From contig NC_087096.1 of NCBI RefSeq assembly GCF_963855985.1, positions 12,710,001 through 12,774,000 of the forward strand: a stretch of 64,000 bases of DNA. Reading direction: 5' to 3'. How positions within the stretch are numbered: position 1 is the first letter of the stretch; every line of letters begins with the position of its first letter. Both the position numbers and the translations under genes were made by a program. The notes under the pieces are model-generated. The model ran no database searches. It was given only the letters and a program-made list of their open reading frames with translations, and had not been told where the DNA came from. The DNA comes from Ostrinia nubilalis. Lineage: Eukaryota > Arthropoda > Insecta > Lepidoptera > Crambidae. Of the stretch, positions 35,701 to 47,541 are shown one piece after another.

Positions 35701-38700
35701 GCTTTAATAAGACATCTGAATAAGCTATGATGCGTCGATAAAAAAGTACATCAGTTTGAAAGAAATCAGGATACGACTTTTTGTTAAGCTTTTTGCTCTC
35801 AAGGTCTCCAAAATAATGTTGTTGAGCAAAAAGTGTTATATGTACTTCACATTGATTATTATTATATTATACAGATGTAATTCCATTATACCTACTCTAT
35901 CTCTCTTAAGCTATTATTTTATTCACAGCCTACTCCAAATTCTCGTTCCGTAACAATTTGCTTCAGGAATCTTGACGAATTAATTTGTTATGTCGAAATT
36001 AATTTCAGTGACCGAAAATGGAGCCTCTTAGCAGGAAGTGCGGTAGACGAGCCCGTTTCTAATATAATTAATCTTAGCCCACCTTTAATCCTCCATTTTA
36101 CTCTTGAAGTAAGTAATTGAATAAGCTTGAGTTCAAAGCTCTTAGTATTACGTCATCTGCGAGCATTTTGATAATGACGTATCACTTTTGTTTTCGCTTT
36201 CGCAATTTAATCAACGTCGATCCGATGATCAGGCTGCAATGGCGGCTATAAATAGTGAACCCACATCTGACACCCACATTAAGGTATCTAATCGTCGAAT
36301 CTATCAGGTAGAAGTAATATTACGTCTCCGACAGTCTCAAGAGGAAATAGAGCTGAGAATAAATCGCCCTTACCTCGAACTTGTACTAAAATAGTCGAAC
36401 ACTCTACGCCTTCCATTTCTCTGCCTCCATTACCATATCCTGTGCTCCAATATGTTAGTCACGGAGCGCGTGCCCGTTGAACTACGTTAACCTCTTAGGG
36501 GCATACCAGACTTGCTACTCTTAGTATAGGTTTTGTGTCTATATTGACTGCAGTACGTTTTGACAACACTGTACACGTATTTAGATCTTTTGTGGTCGAG
36601 AAGTCATCATTCAGAGCTTCTATCGCGACACATTTGCTGCCACAGGAATCATCTTGTAGAGTTTCGTCACTGCATCTGCCCTAACACCTCCAAAACTAAC
36701 TATAGATTGTGCTATAGATCACCTATGGTGATTCACTATCACATCATTGCTGTCTTCGAAGGTTCAAAAATTATAGGCCTTTATTACCCGTAGTATTTAA
36801 TTAGATAGATACTGTTGTTGTATAGTAATAGTTTGTCTCGGCAATACATTTGAATGAAACCGTTAAATTGAGATGGATAACTTTAAGATGGGATAAGACG
36901 GGGCCCCAGGTGCGCGCTTGAAGAATCCTTTCGTAAATTACCGTAATTTAATAGTCACGATAATACACCTGCAAACAGTGGCCAAATTAATTGAGGACGG
37001 TAAATCTTTAGCGTGTGTTTAATAAAAAACTACGAGAATTATTATACCAACCATATTTTGTGCATTATTATAGCTATATAACGGTTAATTACAGCACTGA
37101 AGGTAATTTACTTCACGGCAGAGCGTTACAATATTGCTATTATATGGCATGACTTGGACATTGTGGCCTGACGGGGGGCGGACCCGATGACATTACATCG
37201 TTAATCACTCCCATTGCGGCCAAAGAAAATTTTGATTTTCAATTTGAATTGCCGCGGTGATTACCAAATCCTACACCGGTGATGAATGACGCTGTTAATG
37301 AAGGGTTGACGTGCCGTGTCGTTCGACAGTGGGACCGGATGGTGATGCCTCTGATGTATGCTCCGCAACCGGGCCTCCGGATGTGGATCGTTTTAGGGAT
37401 CCTTAAGGACTCAAATTAGATAATATTCTCTGTGGCAATTTACTGAGTTGTGTATTATTTGCCTACTAGAATCTTTAATGAAATCCGCTTACTACGAGTA
37501 GGTATACAAAATAAAAGTAAGTTGAAGAATTTCTATCTTAACTCTCAATAACAGTATTTTCCCAAAGACTCTTGATATCTCCGTAAACGAAACTCTCACT
37601 TGCCTGATTTTTTAAAACGTAACTTTCTCACAACCTCGTTTTTGTTATCCTGTTTGTTTTGAATAAATTGCTGTGGGGTGAGCAATCGTCACAGATGTGA
37701 CTTTTTTAATTTCCTCTATTTGTTGTTTGTCGGGTATCGTGTAGACGATTTTTTGCTTCGTTAATTTGGCTCCCGATTGTCAACGAGAAATTGGTTCAAT
37801 ATGTTCTGGGATATCCTGACATCTCATTATGTCTTCCTCTTCAAAACGATGTATTCAAAGATATTCGTCTTCATATTCTTCTTCATCAGTTTCCAAATCT
37901 GAATCAAAGTCATAGATTATCACACCTGTGTTCAAATCTACAGAATCACCAATATTATTATCACCAGTATCAATATTGTAGCTCGTTCATAATTGAAACA
38001 CGAACAATTTGCAGCGTAATTTCTAACTCGCCCGTACTCTATTTCCGAGCATGACACATCGTATCAATTTATCTTGCTTTGATAAAATCGTTATCAGCAG
38101 TATCGTTGAAAATAAATTTGCTAGAAAACTGGACTATCGCGACGTGTTTGCTTTGCTCCAGATAAATTGGGGACGGCTGGTTGAGATGGTGTCGAGAGTA
38201 ACAGATCAAGTACACCCACGGCTTTTCTAAGTCAATCAATGTAACTTGACTTGGTTGATTAGTTTGTAAACTGCAAATTATTGTAACTAACTTTAATATT
38301 CGTCTATGGAAAAAGGTAAAAGTGAAATTCATTTGGTATTGATTCTACCGTGAATGAAAGTTAAAATATTCTACTTCAACGGGTTTGCAATGTGTCTAGA
38401 GTGTTTTGATTAGCCAATCAATATGGTATTTTTAAGTAGATAAGATAGTATTAATTTCAAAGAACGACTAATAACAATTAGAGTTATCAACGACTGTTTA
38501 ATAAGTTATGGTCTCAACACCTACCAATTTCATATTTCTTTCACCTCTTCTACAATATCGTAAATATTTTCATTATTATTTCTATTCACTGTTGTTAGAA
38601 ACAGATAATAATAAACCTTTCAACGCATCTGTTAACTAACGTCAAATTTAGAGGAACCATGTGTTTCTTTTCCTCCCATTTTGAAGGGAAACCAGTTTTC

Positions 38701-39305
38701 GGAACTACTACTGTATTGTGTTGGGATCTCGACCGAAATCTGAATAAGCATTAATTGTTTTATGCAAATGCCTAACGGTAGATGCAGTTTTATTCATAGC
38801 TTGAAATAAAAAGTCAACAACGATTCGGATTATTTTGATGGCACTACCATCGAAAGATAAACATCTGATTACATTAATACGCGAATTTATGTTTATAAGA
38901 ATGTAACGAATATGATAATTTTCATTTTACGATACGTATATTCAACGCTCTAGCATTCTGATGCTGCAATTTCAAATTCATAAGCAATCATCTGTGTTTT
39001 TGTCTATTTGTCTATATTAAGCCGTGGGGCTTAAAACATTTATGTGGCGATTAGTTAATTCTTCTTTCTTTTAGACAGTTTTGTCTTTTTTTGTAACACA
39101 TTTGACACGATCAGACGCAGGTGTGCGATTGACCGTTTGGCTTTCTGCCAGCTCAATGCAACAAGTCTAAAACATCTTGAGGGTTACTGATGGATAGCAT
39201 TTCTCTAGGCTGGGTAACATTATACTTTCCTATTCTTCCTGGTATACAGATGTCCTTTCAATGTAGGCTAGAGGTGTTTCATTTTCTTTAGATGTAACTG
39301 TCAAC
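32708..39305. other. No gene seen (probable intron or intergenic)
   Basis: About 6.6 kb of mostly AT-rich DNA. A CpG-rich patch lies at 33858-33935 (cctgcgccggcgcaagcgag), open in one frame but without splice support. Another GC-richer stretch is at 37165-37400. A 148-codon minus-strand frame at 34779-35225 starts with GTG and has no recognised domain. None of these is called as a gene. Confidence 0.4.
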
Positions 39306-39436
39306 GTGAAATTGTGAACTCTGTCAGTTTATAATATAACGCGTTAGATTGTAAACTAACAGTGGGTTAGGTTAGGTTAGATTGTAATTTAACTACGTCA
39401 GATTATAATCTGACGGAATTCACAATTTTACGGTGA
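39306..39436. mobile_element. MITE with CGTGAAATTGTGAA-type ends
   Basis: Imperfect inverted ends of about 30 bp: left 'acgtgaaattgtgaactctg' then 'tcagtttataat', right 'attataatctgacggaattc' then 'acaattttacggt'. The centre holds three TTAGG units. It has no coding capacity. Confidence 0.65.
39365..39380 (+). repeat. Three TTAGG units (insect telomere-type motif)
   Basis: GGTTAGGTTAGGTTAG is the canonical insect telomere word, but three units inside a MITE-like element need no telomeric explanation. Confidence 0.6.
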
Positions 39437-42400
39437 TATAACAAATGGCTGGCATCTAAAGCAAGTCCTTATTTAATATTAATTTTATCATCATCGTAAT
39501 TTTTATCCATAATGTAGTGTGTATGCCTCTGATCAGATTAAGTTATTATTATTAGACGTTACAGATATGAAAGTAAATACACGATCTTAATTGACTTGAA
39601 ATCCGTGTCATAACATCCAAAAGAAATCAGAAGTCAAAACAGTTAATTGAAATGATGCTGTAACTAAAGCAGTAAGTATAAGATTACCATCTCATTCCAA
39701 AGTGCAGTAAGTCATATCAGGTTGCATTCGAGCGGGTCGTGTTGGTAGACGCAATAATATACAAGGTCTTTTTCATTAATCTTACAATAACAGAGTTGTG
39801 CTTTCCTGATAACCTTGATACTTTATTAATTTTGTTTGCACGAATTTGTTATAGCTTGGATGGTTTAATTAACCAAACTAGTTTTGATGTTGAATTAATG
39901 TGTTAACGATCCTTGACTAATTATATTTTATTATCTTGATGACTTGATTTTTGACAAGGTGTGATGATGTAAATCCCATTAATACAAATAAATAAAAAAC
40001 AAACAAGACAAAGTTCGTTGAAAATATTTGTATAAATTGGATGGTACTCGACTCGTAGGTACCTACTTATTGTCAGACAAATGAACATTAGAAAATGACA
40101 TATCGTGCAGATTGAGGGCAATGCTTGGTTTCAGAATAACTGAAATACATTTCTAGTAATAGTTGTAGGGATAGTATTGTAGGACAATTTTAAGTGACTC
40201 TATGGGCCTTTTTGGTGTAACCACCACACCACGTGAAATGACATATGACACATACAAGGGTAGCCTTAGGCGTAGGTGGCACAAACTCCGAAATAAGCTC
40301 AACAAACCTTAAACGTCCAACATCAAACCAAAGTGTAACTACAGCATACTTTGCGAACTATCCCTTTGTTGGAACCTTAAAACAATGTGGTCATCACGCT
40401 TGCTCGTTTTACAAACGTTTCCATTATTTTATACTGGAGATACATTGTTTGGTACTTTAGAGAAAGTTGTGCTGAGGATGAAAGGATTTATGACGAACCA
40501 TAAACAGTAGAAGTTTGCATATGGATATTGTTCATTAACATTATAACTAACTAGTAATACCTACTTCGTAATGAGCATGATCAGAATCTAAAGAAGAAAA
40601 CATAATGACGTAATAATCAGGCAAATTCTAATAGCACCAATGTTTTTGATTGTAATGGTAATTTTTCCATTAGACAACTCAAGTTCTCTAGGAAGTAGTT
40701 AGAGACTGTATGAGTGTGTTGTCAACCAAGCAATTAAAGTCAATAAGTGTAGCGCGGACCCTATTATCAAAATATCGTTGCATCAAAACATTTCTGTGCG
40801 CATTGCTTCGTCATCCTGTTGCTTGGTCGACCCATTTTCTCCGGTCGTGCGGCGATTAGTCTCGGCATCCATTCCAGGCCGGCCATATTCAGTCTGTAAT
40901 CTACCACCATATTTGGCGGACAATTAGCTGTCATATTCTTTTTCTTTATGCACGTCCATCTGTTGTGCGTGTGAGCTTTGTTTTGTAGTAACAGTGTGTT
41001 GCATGCTTTACTAATCTGTGTCTTTGTCCTATTACACTTGTCATGCCATCGAAAGTTTGATTTTAAATTTCGAATGTTTATTTTTTAAAATCAAACCTTT
41101 CGGTTCCAAACTTATTTAATTTTCATCAGACTGCCAGCGTGAAAAGTTGCATTATTGCCAACCAGTATTCAATATTCGTCTACCTACAGCATATCGGACC
41201 GAAACCAAATTACGTGAATTCACAAAACCCGTCCGATCAGCAATTTTCTGCATGCATAGCGAAATTTTCATCCAAAATTCATTTGCTGCAACTAAAATAT
41301 TGTACTCGAATTTATTAAACTAAAATAATTTGCGTTCGAAAGTTTCGGCAGAAAATAGCAATTTATCAATAAATCACGTACAGACGCGGCTTAATTTAAA
41401 TTTCGTTGGTAAACGGCACAACTGATGGGTCATTTGTATGCGGGTTTCGCAGATATCGTAATAATTCTCGGTACAAAAAGTAGAAGATTACAGTAATGAA
41501 GCGGTCATAAAATTGTCGAATTTTCCCTCGGTATTAAAACGTCAGAAGGCTTCATCACGAACAATTGAGTCCAGAATATCTTTTATCCTTTCGAAGTAAC
41601 ATTTAAAAGAATGTTGATATTTCCTTTTCCAATAAAAGAAAGGTTAAAGCTTTAAATAAAGATCGCTAATGAAAATATTTAAACTAAAGACCTTTCGAAG
41701 TCCATGCCCTGAAGAATACAAATAGCCTGCTCAACCACCTCGTACGTGATCACCACAATGTATCTTATCCCTCATTCCACAGGAATCAGTCAAGAGTAAA
41801 AATAGAAGACCATTTTTGAGCTTTATTATCATGGTCGTAAGAAAAAATGAAGATGTCGATGATGGCTGTCTAAAAGCCAGCTCTAACGACTCCATAAGCG
41901 ACGGAGCGTTAACAATGACTGTGTACTCGCCGTGTGTGTTTCAACGATTTATATTCAACACGGGCTTCGGTTTGAATACTCAATTTATAACCAGAGATAG
42001 TGTCAACCGTTAGGCGATAATCATCGCTATCATCTGGACAGGGTTAAAGGAATCTAAGAACAGCTAGCTCGGTTGAACGATGTTGTTAAACCTGATTAGT
42101 CAGAGAAGACCAAAACAATGCAGATTAACCGTAGATTGTATAAAGTAAACATTTGCATCTAAATCAAAATAAGAATAGGAACAGCCATGTCTTAAAACAG
42201 TTTTTTTAGAACATCAGCTGCTAAGGACGCACTCATGCCAATAGCATTGAGTTTTTTGGTATGAAGGTTAATTATTGTAACATTAATATAAAATGATATT
42301 GCTCATGTAGCTGAGCTAGACTAGCCCGTGTGGAGCCGGGCTCGTAACGTGATACCATCGGCCCATCTATCATTAGACTGGAATGGATAAATAAGTAAAT

Positions 42401-42645
42401 TGTTGACGCTCAACATTTATGATATCCCAGTAAATCAATGAAGGGGCTGCTACAAGTCTCTCTAAACTCAGCAGGTTAAAATATCAAGAAATAGTCTTTA
42501 ATGGTTCCAATTACTAAATCTACTGCTACTTTATGAAAATTAGTCGTACTCGTAGATCGTGTATAGTTAAATATGCGTATTTTAAATTGAGTTTAATTAT
42601 CCTAATAGCGCATGACATTAATGAAACTGTGCCTGACAAATCTAA
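39437..42645. other. No gene; one stem-loop
   Basis: AT-rich DNA with GC-richer spots at 40840-40930. A stem-loop at 41048-41103 pairs tcgaaagtttgattttaaa with tttaaaatcaaacctttcgg around a loop of about 18 nt. No gene is recognised. Confidence 0.4.
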
Positions 42646-42962
42646 CCCATCAAAAACAATACTTGTCAAAAAAACCAAGTCTCGCAACTCAGCTGTTCTA
42701 CGGTAAAAAGTTGTGAGATCCATGTAATACCAAGTCCAGGCCAGGAAATCTTTAACGTTTTACATAAATTATTGACTTGGCCATCGCACTAAATAATTTA
42801 AATTTACACGTGTTTTCATGCGATGGCCAAGTCAATATATTTATGTAAAACGTTAAAGATTTCCTGGCCTGGACTTGGTATTACATGGATCTCACAACTT
42901 TTTACCGTAGAACAGCTGAGTTGCGAGACTTGGTTTTTTTGACAAGTATTGTTTTTGATGGG
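42646..42962. repeat. Near-perfect palindrome, 143-bp arms
   Basis: Left arm 42646-42788 and right arm 42819-42962 are reverse complements with, by eye, one single-base indel, around a 30-bp loop. Outer ends are cccatcaaaaacaa / ttgtttttgatggg and inner ends tgacttggccatcgca / tgcgatggccaagtca. There is no coding capacity and no clear target duplication. The near-identity of the arms implies recent formation or repair by gene conversion. Confidence 0.95.
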
Positions 42963-43176
42963 ATCTCATTTCTTTTTGTATTTTGTAGACAGCAGTTATG
43001 TATCTAGAAAACTGGACCGAAAGTGAAAAATTTTACTCGACTTGGCGGTTGCACTACCGTGCCCCCAAATCTCATTTCTTTTTGTATTTTGTAGACAGCA
43101 GTTATGTATCTAGAAAACTGGACCGAAATTGAAAAATTTTACTCGACTTGGCGGTTGCACTACCGTGCCCCCAAAT
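42963..43176 (+). repeat. Tandem duplication, 106-bp unit
   Basis: Two units start with atctcatttctttttgtatt at 42963 and 43069 and end with 'gcactaccgtgcccccaaat'. They differ at about one base (gaaagtg / gaaattg). The array abuts the right arm of the palindrome exactly. Confidence 0.95.
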
Positions 43177-43545
43177 ATTTTAGTTTTTCCTTGATTCATA
43201 CACCAAACACTACTTATATTCCAAATTTGAAGCTTCTAGGTCTGCTAGAAGTGCCTTAGAATTTTGATGATCGGTGAGTCAGTCAGTGAGTCAGTCAGTG
43301 AGTGACAAAATTAAGTAACTTTGACCCGTTATAATTCTTAAACTACTGGTTCAAATTGAATGAAATTTTAAATATACCGTGTCTTTACAATGCCTGCATA
43401 GCTAATGAAAATTCAGCCTTCTAGTTTTATCCACAACGAAGTTACAGGCGGTCGAAAATGGCCTGAATTGCTTCGAGAAAAGGATGGTACGGCCGTGCCG
43501 CTTTTTTGCTCGACTTGGTGGGGGCACTGCCGTGCCCCCAGATTT
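43177..43545 (+). mobile_element. Non-autonomous element with terminal GGGGGCAC/GTGCCCCC hairpin
   Basis: (GTCAGTCA)-type short repeats at 43273-43305 are followed by 'ttataattcttaaactactg' and a tail 'tttttgctcgacttgg' with a perfect 8-bp hairpin GGGGGCAC-TGCC-GTGCCCCC at 43520-43539. The 106-bp units upstream end in the same module in shortened form (ttgcactaccgtgccccca), so they seem to be extra copies of the element's tail. The overall plan (microsatellite, conserved module, GC hairpin) is Helitron-like, but a CTRR end is not seen. Confidence 0.55.
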
Positions 43546-44513
43546 ACTTAATAGCAGTCTCAAATGTTACCGACTCCTCAAAAAGCTTGTCCCCGAACTA
43601 ACATAATCAGTATTTGGGTCCGAAGCAAATATTAACTTTTCGAAATTAGATTAAGGCACAATGAAAGACGTCGGCTTCAATGGCCATGTTTGACAGGTTA
43701 ATCCATCAAATCTTACTATTACTACAGGTACTGTTAAATCATCTCCAATCAAGTTTTTAACGCATGTCAACGGACTCTCGAGACGAGAAACAAGCCTGCC
43801 CATACAATCAAAGCGAATAAAAATTATATTAATCACTCATACAATGGATGTTGTGGAGCGAAATCGTTTTTTATTCGACGCTTTTTGCATGATATGCAAT
43901 TAGTCTAACGATTCTGATTCGAGTTCAATACAATTTTGCCAGTGTCTTTAGCGAAGCGGACGCGATTTAACGGTATTAATATTTAACTTTCTAATGCGAG
44001 CTTTGTCGTGAGATTTTAAGTACCTCATGTCTGATATGCGGTTGTCCGGACAGTAATTATGGATATGTCATGACGTTTTGGAAATTTGAAACGGCATCAT
44101 CATGCTTGACCCGTACATAGCTTATTCGATATGAATCGATTGTCACTAATCGTGCCGTTATGTCTGGCTACTCGCACCGGCTCGCTAACTAACGCTAACA
44201 AGGTTGAACTTCAACAACGGATTTGTATTTGCATGTCACAGTGACATCTCTAGAAATTCCAAATCATAACCACCACAGAGCACTTGAATATCATCAAGTA
44301 GTCCTGACGACCTCACGTACCACTCGCAGCAAAAAAGCACAAAACAGCCCCCCAAACAAACAATGAAAGTGCTTAAATAACTGTCAGAGCTATCATGTTT
44401 TTGCAAGCGGGTGTTGCGGTAAAAATTGATTGGAACGCACAAAAACGGACATTCATTTAAACAGCTGTCCGTTAAAAGATAAAATAAAGGTCCCCAACGT
44501 TTAAGCACCCGAA
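43546..44513. other. No gene seen
   Basis: AT-rich DNA. The frame at 44236-44592 on the minus strand has no recognised domain. Confidence 0.4.
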
Positions 44514-44992
44514 ATGCAAACGAAGCGCCTGAGATTGGCAGCATCCCCTCGTCGAGCCAACAACACTTCCAATACACTTTTTGTTTCTGCATTCATTTGT
44601 GGATCCAATTTCGAACCGAAAATTGAATATTTGTCGTATAATTTATATATGGCACGGAAACGCCCTGCGATAGGCCGTAAGTGGCCATCAATCTTGTCCC
44701 AACCTGTATTTGCTCCTACATCAGTGTCGCTTACCGCACGAGGTCATTTACAACTATCCATTGACGGATGATTTGCAATTTCTTCGGCATTGTACCTTTT
44801 GTGAGACCTCATAGGCGACTCGTTACGGCCTCCCCTAGCCCGAGGCAATTTAGGACTATCAGTTGGCCCCGCTTTCACAGCTGATGAATGACCTGGGCCT
44901 CGTCCCTTCGCGCCTCCTGACATGCCCCGCTTTTGAACAACAAATCGTTTCCCTTTCATCGCTCTCGCTGTCTTGTTTACATGAAATTTCAT
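44514..44992 (-). pseudogene. Unrecognised broken reading frame
   Basis: On the minus strand an ATG frame begins at 44992 (MKFHVNKTARAMKGKR..., Lys/Arg/Gly-rich) and meets a TGA at 44744-44746. The same frame is then open for about 76 more codons (VSDTDVGANTGWDKIDGHL...). A short segment appears twice with divergence: TDSPKLPRARGG, then MDSCK-stop-PRAVSD. The region is GC-richer than its flanks. It may be a decayed transposon protein or a pseudogene exon with a single stop. I do not recognise the family, and the opposite strand is also partly open, so chance remains possible. Confidence 0.3.
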
Positions 44993-45450
44993 TTTAAAAC
45001 CCTCTCGTTATGGTGTCAACAATAATGGCATCAGGAGAGACGTTCCGATACGAATTTACAGTTCACGTTTCTCGGTAAATGGAGGGTAGACTTTCGCAAC
45101 CAGCAATTGCAGTGTCGGTTGATTTTGAGAATTATCAATTTTACTCTCGATGTGTTATTAGCGCGTATCTTTTATTGGACGCCCGGAGGACATGAGAGAG
45201 ATTAATCAATTACCGTCACTTTCACCGGAGGTCAGCCATTGTGCAGAGGGCATCGGCGTTCAATCGCGGTCCTGCGCCGCTAACAACGTCAGCTCAAGCA
45301 GCGTGTTTTAATTGACAGCGTGCTTGTAGAATTAGCTATTCAGCTGGCATAATGAAGATGTCAGCCGATACTAATTCCCTGTGATAGATAGCTCAAGGGA
45401 AAATATACTTTCTCGGATATTGCTACTTGAATTTAATCTCCTATTCCTTT
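44993..45450. other. No gene seen
   Basis: Sequence of mixed composition, no recognised feature, up to the LTR element. Confidence 0.4.
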
Positions 45451-45455
45451 AGTAT

Positions 45456-45956
45456 ATAAAAAAAGTTACTTGTTGATCAATTACTTATTTATTCAGGATA
45501 CTAATTTATACATTTCCAACATTATAACACCTTACAGTTAGTACTTCTTGCTTTAAATGCCCCAATCGAACTCCCTGTCCGGCGGCATGCCTGCGATAAG
45601 GCAACTTCCCCTTCCATTCGTCAAAGTCAACCGGCTCGAAACGACTTATCGACAGCATGCCCCGGAAGTAGTCAAAATCAACACTTAAATAACAATTTAT
45701 TTCTAAATTACTAAACTGTATACAATAAAAATTCTAAAATAATTACATTAAATAATAAACATGAAATATGTAATTGAATATAATACAGAATAAATTCTGA
45801 AACCATTCTAATATCTGCAACAATGTCCAGGAAGTAATCAAGTAAAGTATTGAATTTTAATAATGGGTTTTTAAATTCTACCAAAATTATTACAATAACT
45901 ATCTATAAGCAACTAATAATCGTATAAAATACAATATTAATTCTAAAATCATTACA
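45456..45956 (-). repeat. LTR (3' LTR in element sense)
   Basis: 501 bp. In element sense it starts TGTAATGATTTTAGAA and ends CAAGTAACTTTTTTTAT, so the TG start is canonical and the CA end is not. It contains a GC-rich middle (ccctgtccggcggcatgcct on the plus strand). It differs from the other LTR at 45550 (g versus a). Confidence 0.92.
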
Positions 45957-46230
45957 TTCGGCCATCCTTAACCGTGATGCCTCCTGGCATTCACGTCTCA
46001 TAAAGATTCTAAAATCATTACATTCGGCCTGGTATTCCCGTCTCAATAAAGATATAGTCTAAAATCATTACTATTAATTTTCGAAACAATATGAATCATA
46101 TTATTATTTATACAACTTGTAAATAAGTGTTAGTATCATGTGCAAATTTTGTTAAGAAAATGAAAAAGATCCTGAATTTTATTTAATTTTGTACATTAGG
46201 AAACTTAAAAACTTAACCCACGTAACTTAG
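45957..46230 (-). repeat. Partial re-copies of the LTR/polypurine junction
   Basis: The junction 'ctaaaatcattacattcggc' (LTR end plus adjacent internal bases) occurs at 45943-45962 and again at about 46010-46030, with a third partial copy near 46051-46070. Slippage or repeated plus-strand priming at the polypurine tract could produce this. The cause is inference. Confidence 0.6.
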
Positions 46231-46240
46231 GTACTATGCA

Positions 46241-46712
46241 CACACTGTTGGGTACAGGCACAGCAGTCTTTACACAGTAACTTTCTTTAGATAATACAAT
46301 TGCCCACAGAGAGCATAATAATATGCCTACCTAAAGAGCATACTGTTCATTATTTATTTATCACTTTACTACATCAGAATTATGTTTGCGCACACTGTTG
46401 GGTACAGCAGTCTATACACAATAACTTTCCTTAGATAATACCTATTACTTATAATATTAACTTAAATTGCCCACAGAGAGCATAATAATATGCCTACCTA
46501 AAGAGCATACTGTTCATTATTTATTTATCACTTTACTACATCAGAATTATGTTTGCACACACTGTTGGGTACAGCAGTCTATACACAATAACTTTCCTTA
46601 CATAATACCTATTACTTATTAACTTTAATTGCCCACAGAGAGCATAATAATATGCCTACCTAAAGAGCATACTGTTCATTATTTATTTATCACTTTACTA
46701 CATCAGAATTAA
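46241..46712. repeat. Tandem array A, three units of 150-167 bp
   Basis: Units start with cacactgttgggtaca at 46241, 46391 and 46558. They share 'gcccacagagagcataataa', 'tatgcctacctaaagagcat' and 'tatttatcactttactacat'. Length differences come from an insertion of about 15 bp (ttactta-ataatattaac). It is inside the LTR element, next to the 3' LTR. Confidence 0.92.
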
Positions 46713-46770
46713 TGTTTTTCTAAGGCCTCAACATGAATCTAAGCTTGTATGGATCATAATGGTTTGTTAT

Positions 46771-47190
46771 CCAGTAGCTTTGTTATGTATCGTATTTCCT
46801 AAAATTTCTGTCAATTTATAGGGACCAACAAACTTTGACAGAATCTTTGCACTTTTTGTTTTCAGTTCTATAGCGAACGGTCTTCACAAAAACATTTTAG
46901 AAAATGCATCTACGACAGTAACGATGTGTGTGTTACCTAAAATATTATTCGGTTATGTTACCGTCTTTCGTCCTCACAGAGGAATCCAAATAATCCATTC
47001 AAGTGCGAAACTGTACTTCAACATTTTTTTTTATCTTCATTATAAGCGCACTTTAAGTATGCCCTAACCTTTTTTTTTGTTTTGGAAACCAATACTGTTG
47101 TATTCTTACGAGTGTTTGAATATCCGTAATGCTCGATTTCATCACGATTAGCACACAAATGTCTCATCTAGCATTACGTGGGATCACTAA
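46771..47190 (-). pseudogene. Integrase remnants of a Ty3/gypsy pol
   Basis: In minus-strand order there is an integrase zinc-finger-like piece (about 47160-47020: a GYSNTRKN segment, then KKKVRAYLKCAYNEDKK, which matches the family string where RKKVR.Y...C..CxYNK follows a YWFPKM-like motif). A core piece comes next (about 46937-46885: THIVTVVDAFSKMF, around the second catalytic Asp region). A C-terminal piece follows (about 46860-46771: KSAKILSKFVGPYKLTEIL, the GPYK/I element). Between core and C-terminal pieces roughly 150-200 residues are gone, and stops and frameshifts interrupt the rest. The protein is dead. This fixes both the superfamily and the orientation of the element. Confidence 0.75.
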
Positions 47191-47317
47191 AAATAATTTC
47201 TTATTAACTTTAACGTGGTTCGGTTATGGCATTTGAGACATAAATAACAACGACTTCTATGCCGTTGTGGATTAAAAAGACTTAACATCCGGTACTCGGC
47301 CTCCGGTTAATCTAAAT

Positions 47318-47541
47318 ATATATAACTCAAAGGTGATTGACTGACTGACTGACTGACTGACTGACTGACTGACAGTGATCTATAAACGCACAGCCAAAAC
47401 CACTCAACGGATCGGGCTGAAATTTGACATGCAGGCAGGTAGATGTTATGACGTAGGCATCCGCTAAGAAAGGATTTTACGAAACCACCTCCTAGGGGTA
47501 AAACAGAATCCGCGCGTACAAAGTCGCGGGGGGGCGCTAGT
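47318..47541 (+). mobile_element. Helitron-like element nested in the LTR element
   Basis: Head tctaaatatatataac, a (GACT)n run of nine units at 47337-47372, the module 'aaccactcaacggatcgggc' and 'gacatgcaggcagg', and a GC-rich tail 'ccgcgcgtacaaagtcgcgg' ending gcgctagtt. It closely parallels the tail at 7545-7584. Confidence 0.7.

Noticed and set aside
39365..39380. Interstitial telomere or old chromosome fusion point
   Set aside because: There are only three TTAGG units, contained in a MITE-like element.
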